A stretch of DNA of 64,000 bases from Acidithiobacillus caldus ATCC 51756 (GCF_000175575.2 NZ_CP005986.1:1123549-1187548); one strand, 5' to 3'. Shown: positions 47,220 to 56,875, numbered from the stretch's first letter. Program-made: numbers and translations. Notes: generated from the letters alone by a model not told the origin.

Positions 47220-47864
47220 ATGAAGCAGTCCATGCAGGAATCCCGTGCCCCCGAGATCCACAACCTCGGCTACGTGCCCATGGTCATCGAGCAGACGGGC
47301 CGCGGGGAGCGCGCCTTCGACATATACTCGCGCCTACTCAAGGAACGGGTGATATTTCTGGTGGGTCCGGTGGAAGACCTGATGGCCAACCTGGTGGTGG
47401 CCCAGCTACTCTTCCTGGAAGCCGAGAACCCGGACAAGGATATCGCCCTCTATATCAACAGCCCCGGTGGTTCGGTAACGGCGGGGCTGGCCATCTACGA
47501 CACCATGCAGTTCATCCGTCCGGCGGTGAGTACCGTATGTATAGGACAGGCCGCAAGCATGGGAGCGGTCCTGCTGGCGGCGGGTGCGGCGGGCAAGCGT
47601 TACGCCCTGCCCAACGCCCGTATCATGTTGCATCAGCCCTCGGGCGGTTATCAGGGTGTGGCCCACGACATCGAGATCCACGCCAAGGAAATCCTGCGTA
47701 TCCGGCAGCGCCTCAATGAGATCCTGGTGGAGCATACCGGGCAATCGCAGCAGCGTATCGAGCAGGATCTGGATCGAGATTTTTTCATGTCTGCCCAGGA
47801 GGCCAAGGACTATCACTTGGTGGACTCCGTGATCACGCACCGGGGCGACAACGAAGACGCCTGA
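47220..47864 (+). CDS. clpP: ATP-dependent Clp protease proteolytic subunit
   Basis: 214 residues from ATG 47220 behind GAGAAGGAG. Catalytic triad Ser113 (GQAASMGA), His138 (MLHQPSGG) and Asp187 ([11 protein letters not shown]). Forms the 14-mer degradation chamber used with ClpX. A short propeptide before [22 protein letters not shown] is expected to be removed. Confidence 0.97.
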   Translation: MKQSMQESRAPEIHNLGYVPMVIEQTGRGERAFDIYSRLLKERVIFLVGPVEDLMANLVVAQLLFLEAENPDKDIALYINSPGGSVTAGLAIYDTMQFIRPAVSTVCIGQAASMGAVLLAAGAAGKRYALPNARIMLHQPSGGYQGVAHDIEIHAKEILRIRQRLNEILVEHTGQSQQRIEQDLDRDFFMSAQEAKDYHLVDSVITHRGDNEDA

Positions 47865-47884
47865 AGACAGGCAGGAGTATAGCG

Positions 47885-49168
47885 ATGGCAGGTAAAAACG
47901 AAGGTGGTGGCGAGAAGACCCTCTACTGTTCATTCTGCGGCAAGAGCCAGCACGAAGTGCGCAAGCTCATTGCCGGTCCTTCGGTCTTCATCTGTGACGA
48001 ATGCATCGAACTCTGCAACGACATCGTCAAGGACGAGGTTCTCGATGCCCAGGACGAGCAGGGCGGCAGCAAGCTCCCCAAGCCCATGGAAATCCGCAAG
48101 ACCCTGGACGAGTACGTCATCGGTCAGGACGCGGCCAAAAAGGTCCTGTCCGTGGCGGTGTACAACCACTACAAGCGTTTGGAGCACGGCGGCAAGGGCG
48201 GGCGCGACAACGATGTCGAGCTGGACAAGAGCAACATCCTGCTCATCGGCCCCACGGGCTCGGGCAAGACTCTGCTGGCCCAGACCCTGGCGCGGCTGCT
48301 CAACGTGCCCTTTGCCATGGCCGACGCGACGACCCTGACGGAAGCGGGGTACGTGGGTGAGGATGTCGAGAACATCATCCAAAAACTCCTGCAGAAGTGC
48401 GATTACGATGTCGAGAAGGCGCAGACGGGCATCGTCTACATCGATGAAATCGACAAGATTTCGCGCAAGTCCGAAAATCCGTCCATCACCCGCGACGTTT
48501 CCGGCGAGGGAGTGCAGCAGGCACTCCTGAAGCTCATCGAGGGGACGGTCGCCTCGGTACCGCCTCAGGGTGGCCGCAAGCATCCGCAGCAGGAGTTCCT
48601 GCAGGTGGATACCCGGCACATCCTCTTCATCTGTGGCGGCGCCTTTGCTGGGCTCGAGAAAGCCGTTGCCAGCCGGGTAGAGAAGGGCGGTATGGGTTTC
48701 AACGCCCAGATCAAGCGGACGGACAAGCAGAACAGCAGCAATCTCATGATGGAGAACCTCGAACCCGAGGACTTGGTTCGCTATGGCCTCATCCCCGAGT
48801 TCGTGGGCCGTTTGCCCGTCATTGCCCTGCTGGAAGAGCTGGACGAGGACGCCCTGGTCTCCATCCTCACGGAGCCACGCAACTCCTTGGTCAAGCAATA
48901 CCAGAAGCTCTTTGCCCTGGAGGGCGTGACCCTGGAGTTCCGCCCCGAAGCGCTGCGCGCCATTGCCAAGAAAGCCCTGACGCGCAAGACCGGAGCCCGT
49001 GGCCTGCGCTCCATCCTCGAGCAGATTCTGCTGGACAGCATGTACGAGCTACCCTCTCTGGTGGGCGTCAAGAAGGTGGTGGTGGACGCCGCCGTCGTGG
49101 AGAGTGGCGGCAAACCCCTGCTGGTCTACGACGACGCCAGCAAGAAAGATGTGTCTCACCCGGCCTGA
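47885..49168 (+). CDS. clpX: ATP-dependent Clp protease ATP-binding subunit ClpX
   Basis: 427 residues. N-terminal C4 zinc finger ([15 protein letters not shown] then CDECIELC), AAA+ domain with Walker [17 protein letters not shown], Walker [11 protein letters not shown], sensor 2 in TGARGLRSI, and the ClpP-contacting IGF-type loop in the central region. It unfolds tagged substrates for ClpP. Starts 20 bp after clpP. Confidence 0.97.
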   Translation: MAGKNEGGGEKTLYCSFCGKSQHEVRKLIAGPSVFICDECIELCNDIVKDEVLDAQDEQGGSKLPKPMEIRKTLDEYVIGQDAAKKVLSVAVYNHYKRLEHGGKGGRDNDVELDKSNILLIGPTGSGKTLLAQTLARLLNVPFAMADATTLTEAGYVGEDVENIIQKLLQKCDYDVEKAQTGIVYIDEIDKISRKSENPSITRDVSGEGVQQALLKLIEGTVASVPPQGGRKHPQQEFLQVDTRHILFICGGAFAGLEKAVASRVEKGGMGFNAQIKRTDKQNSSNLMMENLEPEDLVRYGLIPEFVGRLPVIALLEELDEDALVSILTEPRNSLVKQYQKLFALEGVTLEFRPEALRAIAKKALTRKTGARGLRSILEQILLDSMYELPSLVGVKKVVVDAAVVESGGKPLLVYDDASKKDVSHPA

Positions 49169-49176
49169 CCAGGCTG

Positions 49177-49208
49177 TGGCCGACATTGAAAAATCCCGAT
49201 GTCGGCCA
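49177..49208 (+). promoter_or_regulatory. Hairpin between clpX and lon
   Basis: TGGCCGACAT (49177-49186) and ATGTCGGCCA (49199-49208) form a perfect 10-bp stem with a 12-base A-rich loop, nine bases after the clpX stop. No T-run follows, so it may be a processing or attenuation hairpin; TATAAC at 49213-49218 could be a -10 for lon but lacks a well-spaced -35. Confidence 0.5.
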
Positions 49209-49262
49209 TATCTATAACGAGTCTGGGGATGTCCTGTCCCCACCCAATGAATGGAGTGAGCC

Positions 49263-51716
49263 ATGGCGGATATAGAAAATCGCGGCCTTGAAGGCCTTAC
49301 GGAAGGAGAATCCCTGCTGGTACCGGTCCTGCCCTTGCGGGATGTGGTGGTATTTCCTTTCATGGTGATTCCCCTGTTCGTCGGCCGGCCCAAATCCATC
49401 CGCGCGCTGGAAGATGCCATGGCGGGCGAGAAGCAGGTACTTCTGGTGGCGCAGAAGAATGCCGCCGATGACGACCCGCAGCCGGACAAGATCTATCGCA
49501 TCGGCACCCTGGCCACCATCCTGCAGCTCCTGAAGCTGCCCGATGGCACCGTCAAGGTCCTGGTCGAGGGGACGGAGCGGGCCAAGATCCAGTCCTTCAT
49601 CCCCGTCGACGACTTCCTGCGCGCGCAGGTGCAGATCATCCGCAGCGGGACGAGCAACGATCGCGAACTGGAGGCCCTGATGCGTTCCGTCAGTGCCCAG
49701 TTCGAGTCCTACGTCAAGCTCAACAAGAAGATTCCGCCGGAGATCCTGGCTACCCTCGCCAGCATCGACGACCCCAATCGTCTGGCCGATACCGTCGCCG
49801 CGCACCTCGGGCTCAAGCTCGAGGAAAAGCAGGAGATCTTGGAAAAAGCCGACACCCGCAGCCGCCTGGAGCACCTTCTGGGTATGATGGAGTCGGAGAT
49901 CGACCTCCTGCAGGTGGAAAAACGCATCCGTGGCCGGGTCAAGCGGCAGATGGAAAAGAGTCAGCGCGAGTACTACCTCAACGAGCAGATGAAGGCCATC
50001 CAGAAGGAGCTGGGTGACCTCGGCGAGGAAGGCGCTGGCGAGGCCGATGAGCTGGCACGCAAGATCCAGAAGGCCGGTATGCCCAAGGAAGTGCGCGCCA
50101 AGGCCGAGGCCGAGCTCAAGAAGTTGCGGATGATGAGCCCCATGTCCGCCGAGGCCACGGTGGTGCGTAACTACATCGACTGGCTGGTGGCGGTGCCGTG
50201 GAAGCGGCGCAGCCGCATCACCAAGGATCTGGCGCGGGCCAAGGCCATCCTCGATGCCGACCACTACGGCCTGGAGGACGTCAAGGAACGCATCCTGGAA
50301 TACCTGGCGGTGCAGGAGCGGGTAGGCAACAGCCGCGGCCCCATCCTCTGTCTGGTGGGCCCGCCCGGGGTCGGCAAGACCAGCCTCGGTCGCTCCATCG
50401 CCCAGGCCACGGGCCGCAAGTTCGTGCGCATGTCCTTGGGCGGCGTGCGCGATGAGGCCGAGATCCGCGGTCACCGGCGTACCTACATAGGCGCGCTGCC
50501 GGGCAAGATCATCCAGAGTCTGGCCAAGGTGCAGACCCGTAACCCCCTCATGCTTCTGGATGAGGTGGACAAGATGGCCATGGACTTCCGCGGTGATCCG
50601 GCCTCGGCCCTGCTGGAGGTGCTGGATCCGGAGCAGAACGCCACCTTCAACGACCATTATCTGGAGGTGGATTTCAATCTCTCCGATACCATGTTCGTGA
50701 CCACGGCCAACACCCTGAACATACCGGCGCCGCTGCTGGACCGTATGGAGGTGATCCGCATCTCCGGCTACACCGAGGATGAGAAGACCCACATCGCCAT
50801 GCAGTACCTGCTGCCCAAGCAGATGGAAAAGACGGGCCTCAAGCCCGAGGAGATATCCATCTCGCAGACGGTGATCCGCGACATCATCCGCTACTACACG
50901 CGCGAGGCGGGGGTGCGCAATCTGGAGCGGGAGCTGGCCCGGATCTGCCGCAAGGTGGTCAAGGAGCTCCTCCTGGACAAGAAGCGCAAGAAGGTACAGG
51001 TCAGCGAGCGCAATCTGGACAAGTACCTGGGTGTGCGGCGCTTTGACTTTGGCAAGGCGGAAAAGGAAAACCGGGTTGGTGAGGTGACGGGTCTGGCCTG
51101 GACCGAGGTGGGCGGTGAACTCCTCAGCATCGAGGCCGTGGTGGTGCCGGGGCGCGGTAAGCTGCTCATCACCGGTAAGCTCGGCGATGTCATGCAGGAG
51201 TCCATTCAGGCGGCCATGAGCGTGGTCCGCGCCCGCTCCACGATGCTCGGGATCGCTCCGGACTTTTACCAGAGTCGTGATGTGCACATCCACGTTCCCG
51301 AGGGTGCCACGCCCAAGGATGGTCCCAGCGCCGGCATCGGCATGGCGACGGCCCTGGTCTCGGCCCTGACGGGTATTCCGGTGCATGCCAGTGTCGCCAT
51401 GACCGGTGAAATCACCCTGCGTGGCGAGGTGCTGCCCATCGGTGGTCTGAAGGAAAAGCTCCTGGCGGCACACCGCGGCGGTATTGCCACGGTGGTGATA
51501 CCTGCAGACAATGAAAAGGATTTGCAGGATATTCCCAAAAATGTCCGCGATGCGTTGACCATCAAACCCGTACGCTGGATCGATGAGGTCTTCAGTATCG
51601 CCCTGGAGCGTATGCCTACGCCCTTGCCCGAGGGTAATGAGCCCGGGGCTCTGGTGGGCAGCGTCAACCCCGTGGGCGACAAAAAAGGAGAAGGTTCGGC
51701 GACCACCGCGCACTGA
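49263..51716 (+). CDS. lon: ATP-dependent protease Lon
   Basis: 817 residues. LonA layout: N-terminal substrate domain ([23 protein letters not shown]), coiled coil, AAA+ domain with Walker [16 protein letters not shown] near residue 366 and [10 protein letters not shown], and the C-terminal Ser-Lys protease domain: Ser at about residue 689 in [13 protein letters not shown] and Lys in [14 protein letters not shown]. Degrades misfolded and regulatory proteins. A strong terminator follows. Confidence 0.97.
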   Translation: MADIENRGLEGLTEGESLLVPVLPLRDVVVFPFMVIPLFVGRPKSIRALEDAMAGEKQVLLVAQKNAADDDPQPDKIYRIGTLATILQLLKLPDGTVKVLVEGTERAKIQSFIPVDDFLRAQVQIIRSGTSNDRELEALMRSVSAQFESYVKLNKKIPPEILATLASIDDPNRLADTVAAHLGLKLEEKQEILEKADTRSRLEHLLGMMESEIDLLQVEKRIRGRVKRQMEKSQREYYLNEQMKAIQKELGDLGEEGAGEADELARKIQKAGMPKEVRAKAEAELKKLRMMSPMSAEATVVRNYIDWLVAVPWKRRSRITKDLARAKAILDADHYGLEDVKERILEYLAVQERVGNSRGPILCLVGPPGVGKTSLGRSIAQATGRKFVRMSLGGVRDEAEIRGHRRTYIGALPGKIIQSLAKVQTRNPLMLLDEVDKMAMDFRGDPASALLEVLDPEQNATFNDHYLEVDFNLSDTMFVTTANTLNIPAPLLDRMEVIRISGYTEDEKTHIAMQYLLPKQMEKTGLKPEEISISQTVIRDIIRYYTREAGVRNLERELARICRKVVKELLLDKKRKKVQVSERNLDKYLGVRRFDFGKAEKENRVGEVTGLAWTEVGGELLSIEAVVVPGRGKLLITGKLGDVMQESIQAAMSVVRARSTMLGIAPDFYQSRDVHIHVPEGATPKDGPSAGIGMATALVSALTGIPVHASVAMTGEITLRGEVLPIGGLKEKLLAAHRGGIATVVIPADNEKDLQDIPKNVRDALTIKPVRWIDEVFSIALERMPTPLPEGNEPGALVGSVNPVGDKKGEGSATTAH

Positions 51717-51733
51717 TCCGGTAAAAGTGGCAG

Positions 51734-51768
51734 ACTCTCTCCGATCGTGGGATCGGAGGGAGTTTTTT
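51734..51768 (+). terminator. Rho-independent terminator after lon
   Basis: ACTCTCTCCGATC (51734-51746) pairs with GATCGGAGGGAGT (51751-51763) with one G-T wobble and a 4-base loop, then TTTTTT. Confidence 0.93.
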
Positions 51769-51834
51769 GTGGCCGCGCAAGTATCCGTGCGGAATAAAAA
51801 GCTTTTCAGGTCCGCCTTTTTTATGCCGGCTTTC

Positions 51835-51864
51835 TTGACAGGACTTTTTTTTGCCTGCTATAAC
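51835..51864 (+). promoter_or_regulatory. Strong sigma70 promoter of hupB
   Basis: Perfect -35 TTGACA (51835-51840), 18-bp spacer and -10 TATAAC (51859-51864), 64 bp before the hupB ATG. It fits high expression of an abundant DNA-binding protein and may also drive the following tRNAs. Confidence 0.88.
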
Positions 51865-51928
51865 GTCTCCCACCTTGTGCAGTATACCGTCTCGAAGCGT
51901 ACCGTGGCCCATAACAGGAGAAAGGAAT

Positions 51929-52201
51929 ATGAACAAATCCGAATTGATCGAAAAAATTGCAGAACACGCCGATCTGAGTCGCACGGCAGCCGGCCATGCC
52001 CTCGATGCCGCCCTGAAGGCCATCACCGAGGCGCTCAAGGAAGGTGATCAGGTCACCCTGGTCGGCTTTGGTTCCTTTCTGGTGGCCGAGCGGGAAGCAC
52101 GCAAGGGACGTAATCCGGCGACGGGTCAGGAGATCATGATCGCCGCGAGCCGCACACCCAAATTCAAGGCTGGTAAAGCGCTGCGGGATGCCGTAAACTA
52201 G
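51929..52201 (+). CDS. hupB: DNA-binding protein HU-beta
   Basis: 90 residues from ATG 51929, behind GGAGAAAGGA. Classic [46 protein letters not shown] and [14 protein letters not shown]. The intercalating Pro is in RNPATG. A nucleoid protein that bends DNA without sequence specificity. The lon-hupB-ppiD order is conserved, here with two tRNA genes inserted. Confidence 0.97.
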   Translation: MNKSELIEKIAEHADLSRTAAGHALDAALKAITEALKEGDQVTLVGFGSFLVAEREARKGRNPATGQEIMIAASRTPKFKAGKALRDAVN

Positions 52202-52213
52202 CGCGTCTGGTTG

Positions 52214-52289
52214 GGGCGGTTAGCTCAGTTGGTAGAGCGTCGGCTTTACACGCCGAATGTCGGGGGTTCGAGCCCCTCATCGCCCACCA
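52214..52289 (+). tRNA. tRNA-Val (anticodon TAC)
   Basis: 76 nt including encoded CCA. Acceptor GGGCGGT pairs with ATCGCCC (one G-T); D-arm GCTC...GAGC; anticodon stem TCGGC/GCCGA with loop TTTACAC giving TAC; T-arm GGGGGTTCGAGCCCC. Confidence 0.96.
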
Positions 52290-52299
52290 AAAACATCGC

Positions 52300-52376
52300 G
52301 GGGTGGTAGTTCAGTCGGTCAGAATGCCGGCCTGTCACGCCGGAGGTCGCGGGTTCGAGCCCCGTCCACCCCGCCA
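52300..52376 (+). tRNA. tRNA-Asp (anticodon GTC)
   Basis: 77 nt including encoded CCA. Acceptor GGGGTGG pairs with CCACCCC, discriminator G; anticodon stem CCGGC/GCCGG with loop CTGTCAC giving GTC; T-arm CGGGTTCGAGCCCCG. It starts 11 bp after tRNA-Val, so both are probably on one transcript. Confidence 0.96.
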
Positions 52377-52383
52377 TATACCT

Positions 52384-52416
52384 AAGGCGACCCTTTTGGG
52401 GGGCGCCTTTTTTCTT
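52384..52416 (+). terminator. Terminator after the tRNA pair
   Basis: AAGGCGACCC (52384-52393) pairs with GGGGCGCCTT (52399-52408) with one mismatch around TTTTG, followed by TTTTTCTT. It ends the hupB-tRNA transcript before ppiD. Confidence 0.8.
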
Positions 52417-52481
52417 GTCGTGCTTGGCGCTACCATGGCCGGGGCCGCAGAACTGCCGGTCTGCGGCTGGCGTGGAGATCA

Positions 52482-54035
52482 ATGATGCTGGATGCGTTTC
52501 GAAAGCTGAGTCAATCCTGGGCCGCAAAGATCGTGCTCGCGGTCATCGCTCTGTCCTTCGTGCTGTGGGGAGTGAGCGGTTACCTCTTCTCCAACGATTC
52601 CGGGGAGCAGGTGGTAGCCAAGGTGGACGGGGACAAGATCAGCGCCGCCATCTTCCAGCAGCGGCTGCACGATGCCCGGGAGCACTATGCGCAGGTATTC
52701 GGCCCCGAGGCCGCCGCGCAGATGGCCAAGGACCCAAGCTTTGCCCCGGATGTGCTGAACGGTCTCATCGACAACCTGCTCCTTGCCCACGAGGCGCGCA
52801 AGCTCGGCCTGCAGGTACCGGACTCGGCACTGGCGCAGAAGATCGAAGGCATATCGGCCTTTGCCGACAAGGGCAAGTTCTCCCGCGCCAAATACCAGGA
52901 AGTGCTGCGTGCCAATGGTCTGACCCCGGTGAAGTTCGAGGCCATGCTGCGCGACAGTATGCTGTTGGAGCAACTGCAGGCGGTGCCGCAGATCCTTGCC
53001 GTGGCAAGCCGAAAGGATGCGGAGTCCGCCTGGTCCTGGTCGCAGGAATATCGGGATGCGCGCGTCGTACAAATCCCCGTCCGTAGCTTCCTGAAGGCTG
53101 CGACCCCGACGGATGCCGAGGTTCAGTCCTATTACCAGCAGCACCAGTCGGACTACGCGCTTCCCGCCCAGGTGGAGGTCCAGTACGTCACCTTTGGCCC
53201 CAAGGACTTTGACCAGTCGCATGGATCTGGGACGGCAGCAACGGCGAGTGCGAGCTCCCCGGCGCCCAGCCAGGGATCGCCCGAGCTTGCCTTCGAGAGC
53301 CAGATCGAAAACTTCAAGGACAAGCTCTTCAGCGACTCAGGCAGCCTGGCTGGGGTCGCCAAGGCCTACGGCCTGAAGATCGAGGACAGCGGCACGCTCA
53401 CTGCCGGCAAGACCCCGTCCAGCGGTGTCTTTGCCGACCCCAAGGCCCTCGACCTCGCCTTCAGCAAGGCGGTGCTGGCCGGCAAGAACAGTAGTGCCCT
53501 GCGCCTGCCCAATGGCGACCTGCTGGCCGTACATCTGCTGCATTACACGCCGCCACGATCCCAAGACCTGCAAGCGGTGCGCAGTGAAATCGCCGCTACC
53601 CTGGCAGAACGAAAAGCGCGACGGCTGGCCAAGGCGCGGGCGCAGGAGTTGCTGGACGCGGCCGAGAAGAGTCGGGATCCCAAGGATCTCGACCCCGACG
53701 GTAGCTACCCGGAAAAGCGCTACAGCGATCTGGCGCGCCACTCCGCCGCAGGGCTCGATCCGAGCCTCATGAATGCCATTTTCCTGGCACCGGCTCCCGA
53801 AGGGCAGGGCGCGCCGTCCTTCGGCATGGTGGAACAGAAGGTTGGCTACGCCCTGTATGCCGTCACCCGGGTGATCCTTCCCAACCAGGCCTTGCTGAAC
53901 CCTTCCGTAACCCAGGAAATTCAGCGCTCCCTGGAGGAACAGCGGGCTCGGCTCCTCACCACGGGCTACCTGCAGGCGCTGCGGCATAAGGCGCATATAC
54001 GCATCCATGAAGACGTACTCAAGCACTTCGAGTAA
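52482..54035 (+). CDS. ppiD: PpiD/SurA_N-type periplasmic chaperone, seemingly without parvulin domain
   Basis: 517 residues, about 100 shorter than E. coli PpiD. The N-terminal anchor (FRKLSQSWAAKIVLAVIALSFVLWGVSGY) and SurA_N chaperone domain (VNGxx-like VAKVDGDKISAAIFQQRLHDAREHY to ~residue 215) are typical, as is the position after lon and hupB. After YYQQHQSDYALPAQVEVQYVTF, where the parvulin isomerase domain should begin, there is only a Ser/Ala/Gly/Pro linker (residues ~245-270) before the region that normally follows the isomerase (GSLAGVAKAYGLKIEDSGTL). No GGDLGW-type parvulin motif is seen. It probably acts as a SecYEG-linked chaperone only, perhaps with the YfgM-like protein at 16717. 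Confidence 0.88.
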   Translation: MMLDAFRKLSQSWAAKIVLAVIALSFVLWGVSGYLFSNDSGEQVVAKVDGDKISAAIFQQRLHDAREHYAQVFGPEAAAQMAKDPSFAPDVLNGLIDNLLLAHEARKLGLQVPDSALAQKIEGISAFADKGKFSRAKYQEVLRANGLTPVKFEAMLRDSMLLEQLQAVPQILAVASRKDAESAWSWSQEYRDARVVQIPVRSFLKAATPTDAEVQSYYQQHQSDYALPAQVEVQYVTFGPKDFDQSHGSGTAATASASSPAPSQGSPELAFESQIENFKDKLFSDSGSLAGVAKAYGLKIEDSGTLTAGKTPSSGVFADPKALDLAFSKAVLAGKNSSALRLPNGDLLAVHLLHYTPPRSQDLQAVRSEIAATLAERKARRLAKARAQELLDAAEKSRDPKDLDPDGSYPEKRYSDLARHSAAGLDPSLMNAIFLAPAPEGQGAPSFGMVEQKVGYALYAVTRVILPNQALLNPSVTQEIQRSLEEQRARLLTTGYLQALRHKAHIRIHEDVLKHFE

Positions 54036-54096
54036 GGGGCTGGCGCGACGGGCCAGCTCCAGGCTGCGGTCGCTACCGATGGGGGAATCTTGAACC

Positions 54097-54888
54097 GTGT
54101 CGGAATCCTTTGCTGAAGCGCGTCACCGGCTCTTTGAAGAGCGTTACGCCCTGAGCTCCCAGGTCAAGGCCATGCACGTGCTGGAGGAGCTGCGCCGCAG
54201 CCACGCCTTCTGCACCCTCTGGTTCGATGGACGGGCCCAAAGTTACAGCACCATACTCCTCGACCGGCAGGAGGATACCCTGATGGTGGATCTGCCGGTG
54301 GGTTATGACGGTCGCGTCGCCCCAGGCGTGGAAGTGACGCTTCTGGCGCGCCTAGAGGGAGTGATCACGGGCTGTCGGACGATCCTGCGCGAGGTCAAGG
54401 ACGATGGTCTCGTCCTCAGCACGCCGGAACAGGTGTATCAGCTGCAGAGGCGCCAGCTCTACCGCGTCCCGCCCGCGGTGGACGATCCCACCGATGTACA
54501 GATCCAGCGAGATGGCGCACGGCCGCTGGTCGCCATCATGCAGGACATCAGCGCCGGCGGCCTGCGTATCCTAGCCCCCAAGCCTGAGGACTATCCCTTT
54601 CAGGCAGGTGAGCATCTGCCGCGACTGCTTTTTCGTCTGCGCGACAGTGACGAGCTATCGGCAGCGGCGGTGGTGCGTTTTGCCGAGCAGCAAACGGGAC
54701 ACAACGGTGGTGTCGTGCTTGGACTGGAGCTTCAGGAGCTATCGTCGACCATCCGCGAGACCATTGCCCGCTACGTCCAGACCCGGGATCGGGAAATCCT
54801 CAAGAGCCTGGGTCTTGGCATGCAAAGTCTGGCTCCGGCCCGCCCGGAATCTTGGTCGCGCCGAGTGCGCCGCTGGTGGCGTGGCTGA
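54097..54888 (+). CDS. YcgR-like c-di-GMP-binding PilZ protein
   Basis: 263 residues, GTG start. An N-terminal YcgR/FlgZ domain (residues ~25-115) is followed by a PilZ domain with both c-di-GMP motifs, RRQLYRVPP (RxxxR) and DISAGGLRI (D-x-S-x-x-G). YcgR brakes flagellar rotation when c-di-GMP is high. The flagellar-type genes that follow support this role, and the two cyclase-family genes at 58054 and 63099 could supply the signal. Confidence 0.88.
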   Translation: MSESFAEARHRLFEERYALSSQVKAMHVLEELRRSHAFCTLWFDGRAQSYSTILLDRQEDTLMVDLPVGYDGRVAPGVEVTLLARLEGVITGCRTILREVKDDGLVLSTPEQVYQLQRRQLYRVPPAVDDPTDVQIQRDGARPLVAIMQDISAGGLRILAPKPEDYPFQAGEHLPRLLFRLRDSDELSAAAVVRFAEQQTGHNGGVVLGLELQELSSTIRETIARYVQTRDREILKSLGLGMQSLAPARPESWSRRVRRWWRG

Positions 54889-54906
54889 CATGATCGGGGG
54901 TGCGCC

Positions 54907-55371
54907 GTGATCCTGCTCTCCATAGTGCTTCTGCTGATTCTTGTGGGGCTGGAGCTCTGGTCCTGGCGCTTGCAGCGCGAGCAACGCCAGCGTGCGCATG
55001 CATTGGAAGACCGCCTCGATCACCTGGAGCATGCGCTACGGGAGCTGGCCTCGGCGCAGGTGGATCTGCATCGACGCGTCCTCGCGGGCGGTCCGGACGG
55101 GGCCGCCAGTCTATCCGTCGCCACGCCCGCTGCGTCGCCCGCCCATGCGCCGCCCGTGCCCCAGGTCGCTGCCGAGCTTGGGGATCCGCCGGCGGGACTC
55201 GAAGACGATCGCTTCACGGACGATGAGCGTTACGCCAAGGCGCAGCGTCTGGCCATGGCCGGCGCCTCGGCGCGAACCATCGCCAGCCAGTGTCGCCTCA
55301 GCGAAGAGGAGGCCGAGTTGCTGCTGCGCCTGCGCGGAAGGCCATCCGCGGCGGTACCCCTACAATCGTGA
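54907..55371 (+). CDS. DUF2802 membrane-anchored protein
   Basis: 154 residues from GTG 54907. An N-terminal span (ILLSIVLLLILVGLELWSW), an Arg/Glu-rich coiled coil (LEDRLDHLEHALRELASAQVDL), a Pro/Ala-rich linker and a C-terminal DUF2802 region (RYAKAQRLAMAGASARTIASQCRLSEEEAELLLRL) resembling a helix-turn-helix. DUF2802 genes are often found in polar flagellar clusters of gammaproteobacteria; function unknown. Coupled to the next gene by overlap. Confidence 0.75.
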   Translation: MILLSIVLLLILVGLELWSWRLQREQRQRAHALEDRLDHLEHALRELASAQVDLHRRVLAGGPDGAASLSVATPAASPAHAPPVPQVAAELGDPPAGLEDDRFTDDERYAKAQRLAMAGASARTIASQCRLSEEEAELLLRLRGRPSAAVPLQS

Positions 55372-56588
55372 GTGCTGCCCCTGTCCCCGGTATTGGTCGC
55401 CTTCTGGCGGATCCAGCCGCGGGCCAGCCCTCGGCGGATTACACCAGAACCTTTACCCCGGGTGTGCTGATGGAGGGGCAGGTCCTTGGCCAGCAAGGTG
55501 CCAGTACCCTGGTCCGAGTGGATGGTCGTGTGCTGGCCTTCACCCTGCCCGGCAGTTGGGCCGCTGGTACTCGGCTGAGCCTCCAGTATCTGGGTAGTGG
55601 GAGCGATGGCCTGCGTTTTTTGCTGCGCACCGCGCCGGCAGCGGATGCTGGGCCAGAGCAGGTAAGCTTGTCCCGCGACGGGCAATCCCTGCAATCTCTG
55701 CTGGCCAAGGCGCCGGCGCAACTGCAAAGCCCGGCCCCTCTGCTGGCGCGGCCCCAGATCGATCCTCTGCCCATCGCCGCCGCCCTGCAGCGGGGACTGC
55801 AACAGAGTGGTCTCTTCTACGAGAGCCATTTGCTCGCCTGGACACAGGGGCAGTGGTCCCAGGCGGCCCTGCTTCAGGAACCGCAGGGCCAGCTTTCCAG
55901 CCTGCTACGCGGCGGCGCCCTAGCCAACCCGGAATCCGGCGCCACCGCAGGTGCAGCCTCTGGCGGCCCGGTGGCCACAGAAAGTTTTGCCGAGGCAAGC
56001 CTCCCGCCCGTAACCGCCGTCCTGGCCGGGCGCGCTTCCATGGCGGCGACGGGCATGGCCCAGAGTACCCCAAACGCGGGCCAGAAGGCGGCGGATGCGC
56101 TCGCGCGAGCCGTTATGCCCAATGGCTCAGTGGAGCAGGGCACACCGCAGCTTGCCTCGGATACCTACCGCCAGATGGCGTTACTGGCGGGTACCCCGAG
56201 CAGCGCTGCCACCAGCCAGAACCTTGTCGCCAGCCACCTCGCGCCGCTGGTGGGCCAGCAGTTGCAGACCTTGGCGCAGCAGCAGCTGCAGTGGAGTGGA
56301 GCCCTGTGGCCTGGACAGTGGCTGGAATGGAAGCTGCGCCGTGGTACCGACGAGGCGCCAGGCGAGGACGACGGCGGGGCGAAGCAAACCGCAGCCGAGG
56401 CAATCCACTGGGATAGCACCCTGCGCCTGCAGCTGCCGCACCTCGGCGCGGTGGAAGCCCGGCTACGGTTACATGGTCAACGTCTGTGGCTGGATCTCGA
56501 TGGTGACCAGGCAGCGACGCTGCAGGCCGCCTACGGCGAGTTGCATCAGGCGCTACAGGCTCTGGGGCTCGAGGTGTTCCGTTCGTGA
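55368..56588 (+). CDS. FliK-like flagellar hook-length control family protein
   Basis: 406 residues from GTG 55368, overlapping DUF2802 by 4 bp. The N-terminal two thirds is Gln/Ala/Leu/Ser-rich and low complexity, as in hook-length rulers. The last ~90 residues (LRLQLPHLGAVEARLRLHGQRLWLDLDGD) match the FliK C-terminal domain pattern (Flg_hook), which makes FlhB switch export specificity. An FlhB-like partner overlaps directly downstream. Whether it controls hooks here or is a paralogue is not clear. Confidence 0.72.
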   Translation: MSAAPVPGIGRLLADPAAGQPSADYTRTFTPGVLMEGQVLGQQGASTLVRVDGRVLAFTLPGSWAAGTRLSLQYLGSGSDGLRFLLRTAPAADAGPEQVSLSRDGQSLQSLLAKAPAQLQSPAPLLARPQIDPLPIAAALQRGLQQSGLFYESHLLAWTQGQWSQAALLQEPQGQLSSLLRGGALANPESGATAGAASGGPVATESFAEASLPPVTAVLAGRASMAATGMAQSTPNAGQKAADALARAVMPNGSVEQGTPQLASDTYRQMALLAGTPSSAATSQNLVASHLAPLVGQQLQTLAQQQLQWSGALWPGQWLEWKLRRGTDEAPGEDDGGAKQTAAEAIHWDSTLRLQLPHLGAVEARLRLHGQRLWLDLDGDQAATLQAAYGELHQALQALGLEVFRS

Positions 56589-56875
56589 GCAAGCGCAGCC
56601 CGCCACGGCAGGCCGTTGCCTTACGCTACCAGGAGGGCGGAGCAGCCCCCCAGGTGGTGGCCAAAGGCCGTGGCCTGGTCGCCGAGCAGATCATTGCCCG
56701 CGCCCGGGAAGCCGGGGTCTATATCCACGAATCCCGGGAGTTGGTCAGCCTGCTCGTGCAGCTGGACCTGGACCAGCAGATCCCGCCGCAACTCTATCGG
56801 GCTGTGGCTGAGGTGCTGGCCTGGGTGTACCGTCTGGAAGAGCGGCAGCGTGAGCCGGCAGAGCCACCGGCGTGA
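56585..56875 (+). CDS. FlhB-like C-terminal domain protein (FhlB/YlqH type)
   Basis: 96 residues from GTG 56585, overlapping the FliK-like gene by 4 bp. It corresponds to the cytoplasmic domain of FlhB after its NPTH cleavage site: AVALRYQEGGAAPQVVAKGRGLVAEQIIARAREAG and YRAVAEVLAWVYRLE. The NPTH autocleavage motif and the membrane part are absent, as in stand-alone FlhB2/YlqH proteins. Its last 131 bp overlap the opposite-strand L,D-transpeptidase gene. Confidence 0.82.
   Translation: MSKRSPPRQAVALRYQEGGAAPQVVAKGRGLVAEQIIARAREAGVYIHESRELVSLLVQLDLDQQIPPQLYRAVAEVLAWVYRLEERQREPAEPPA

Noticed and set aside
49186-49210. Sigma32 heat-shock promoter for lon
   Set aside because: TTGAAA and GGCCATAT are present but the gap is 11 bp, shorter than the 13-17 bp needed.
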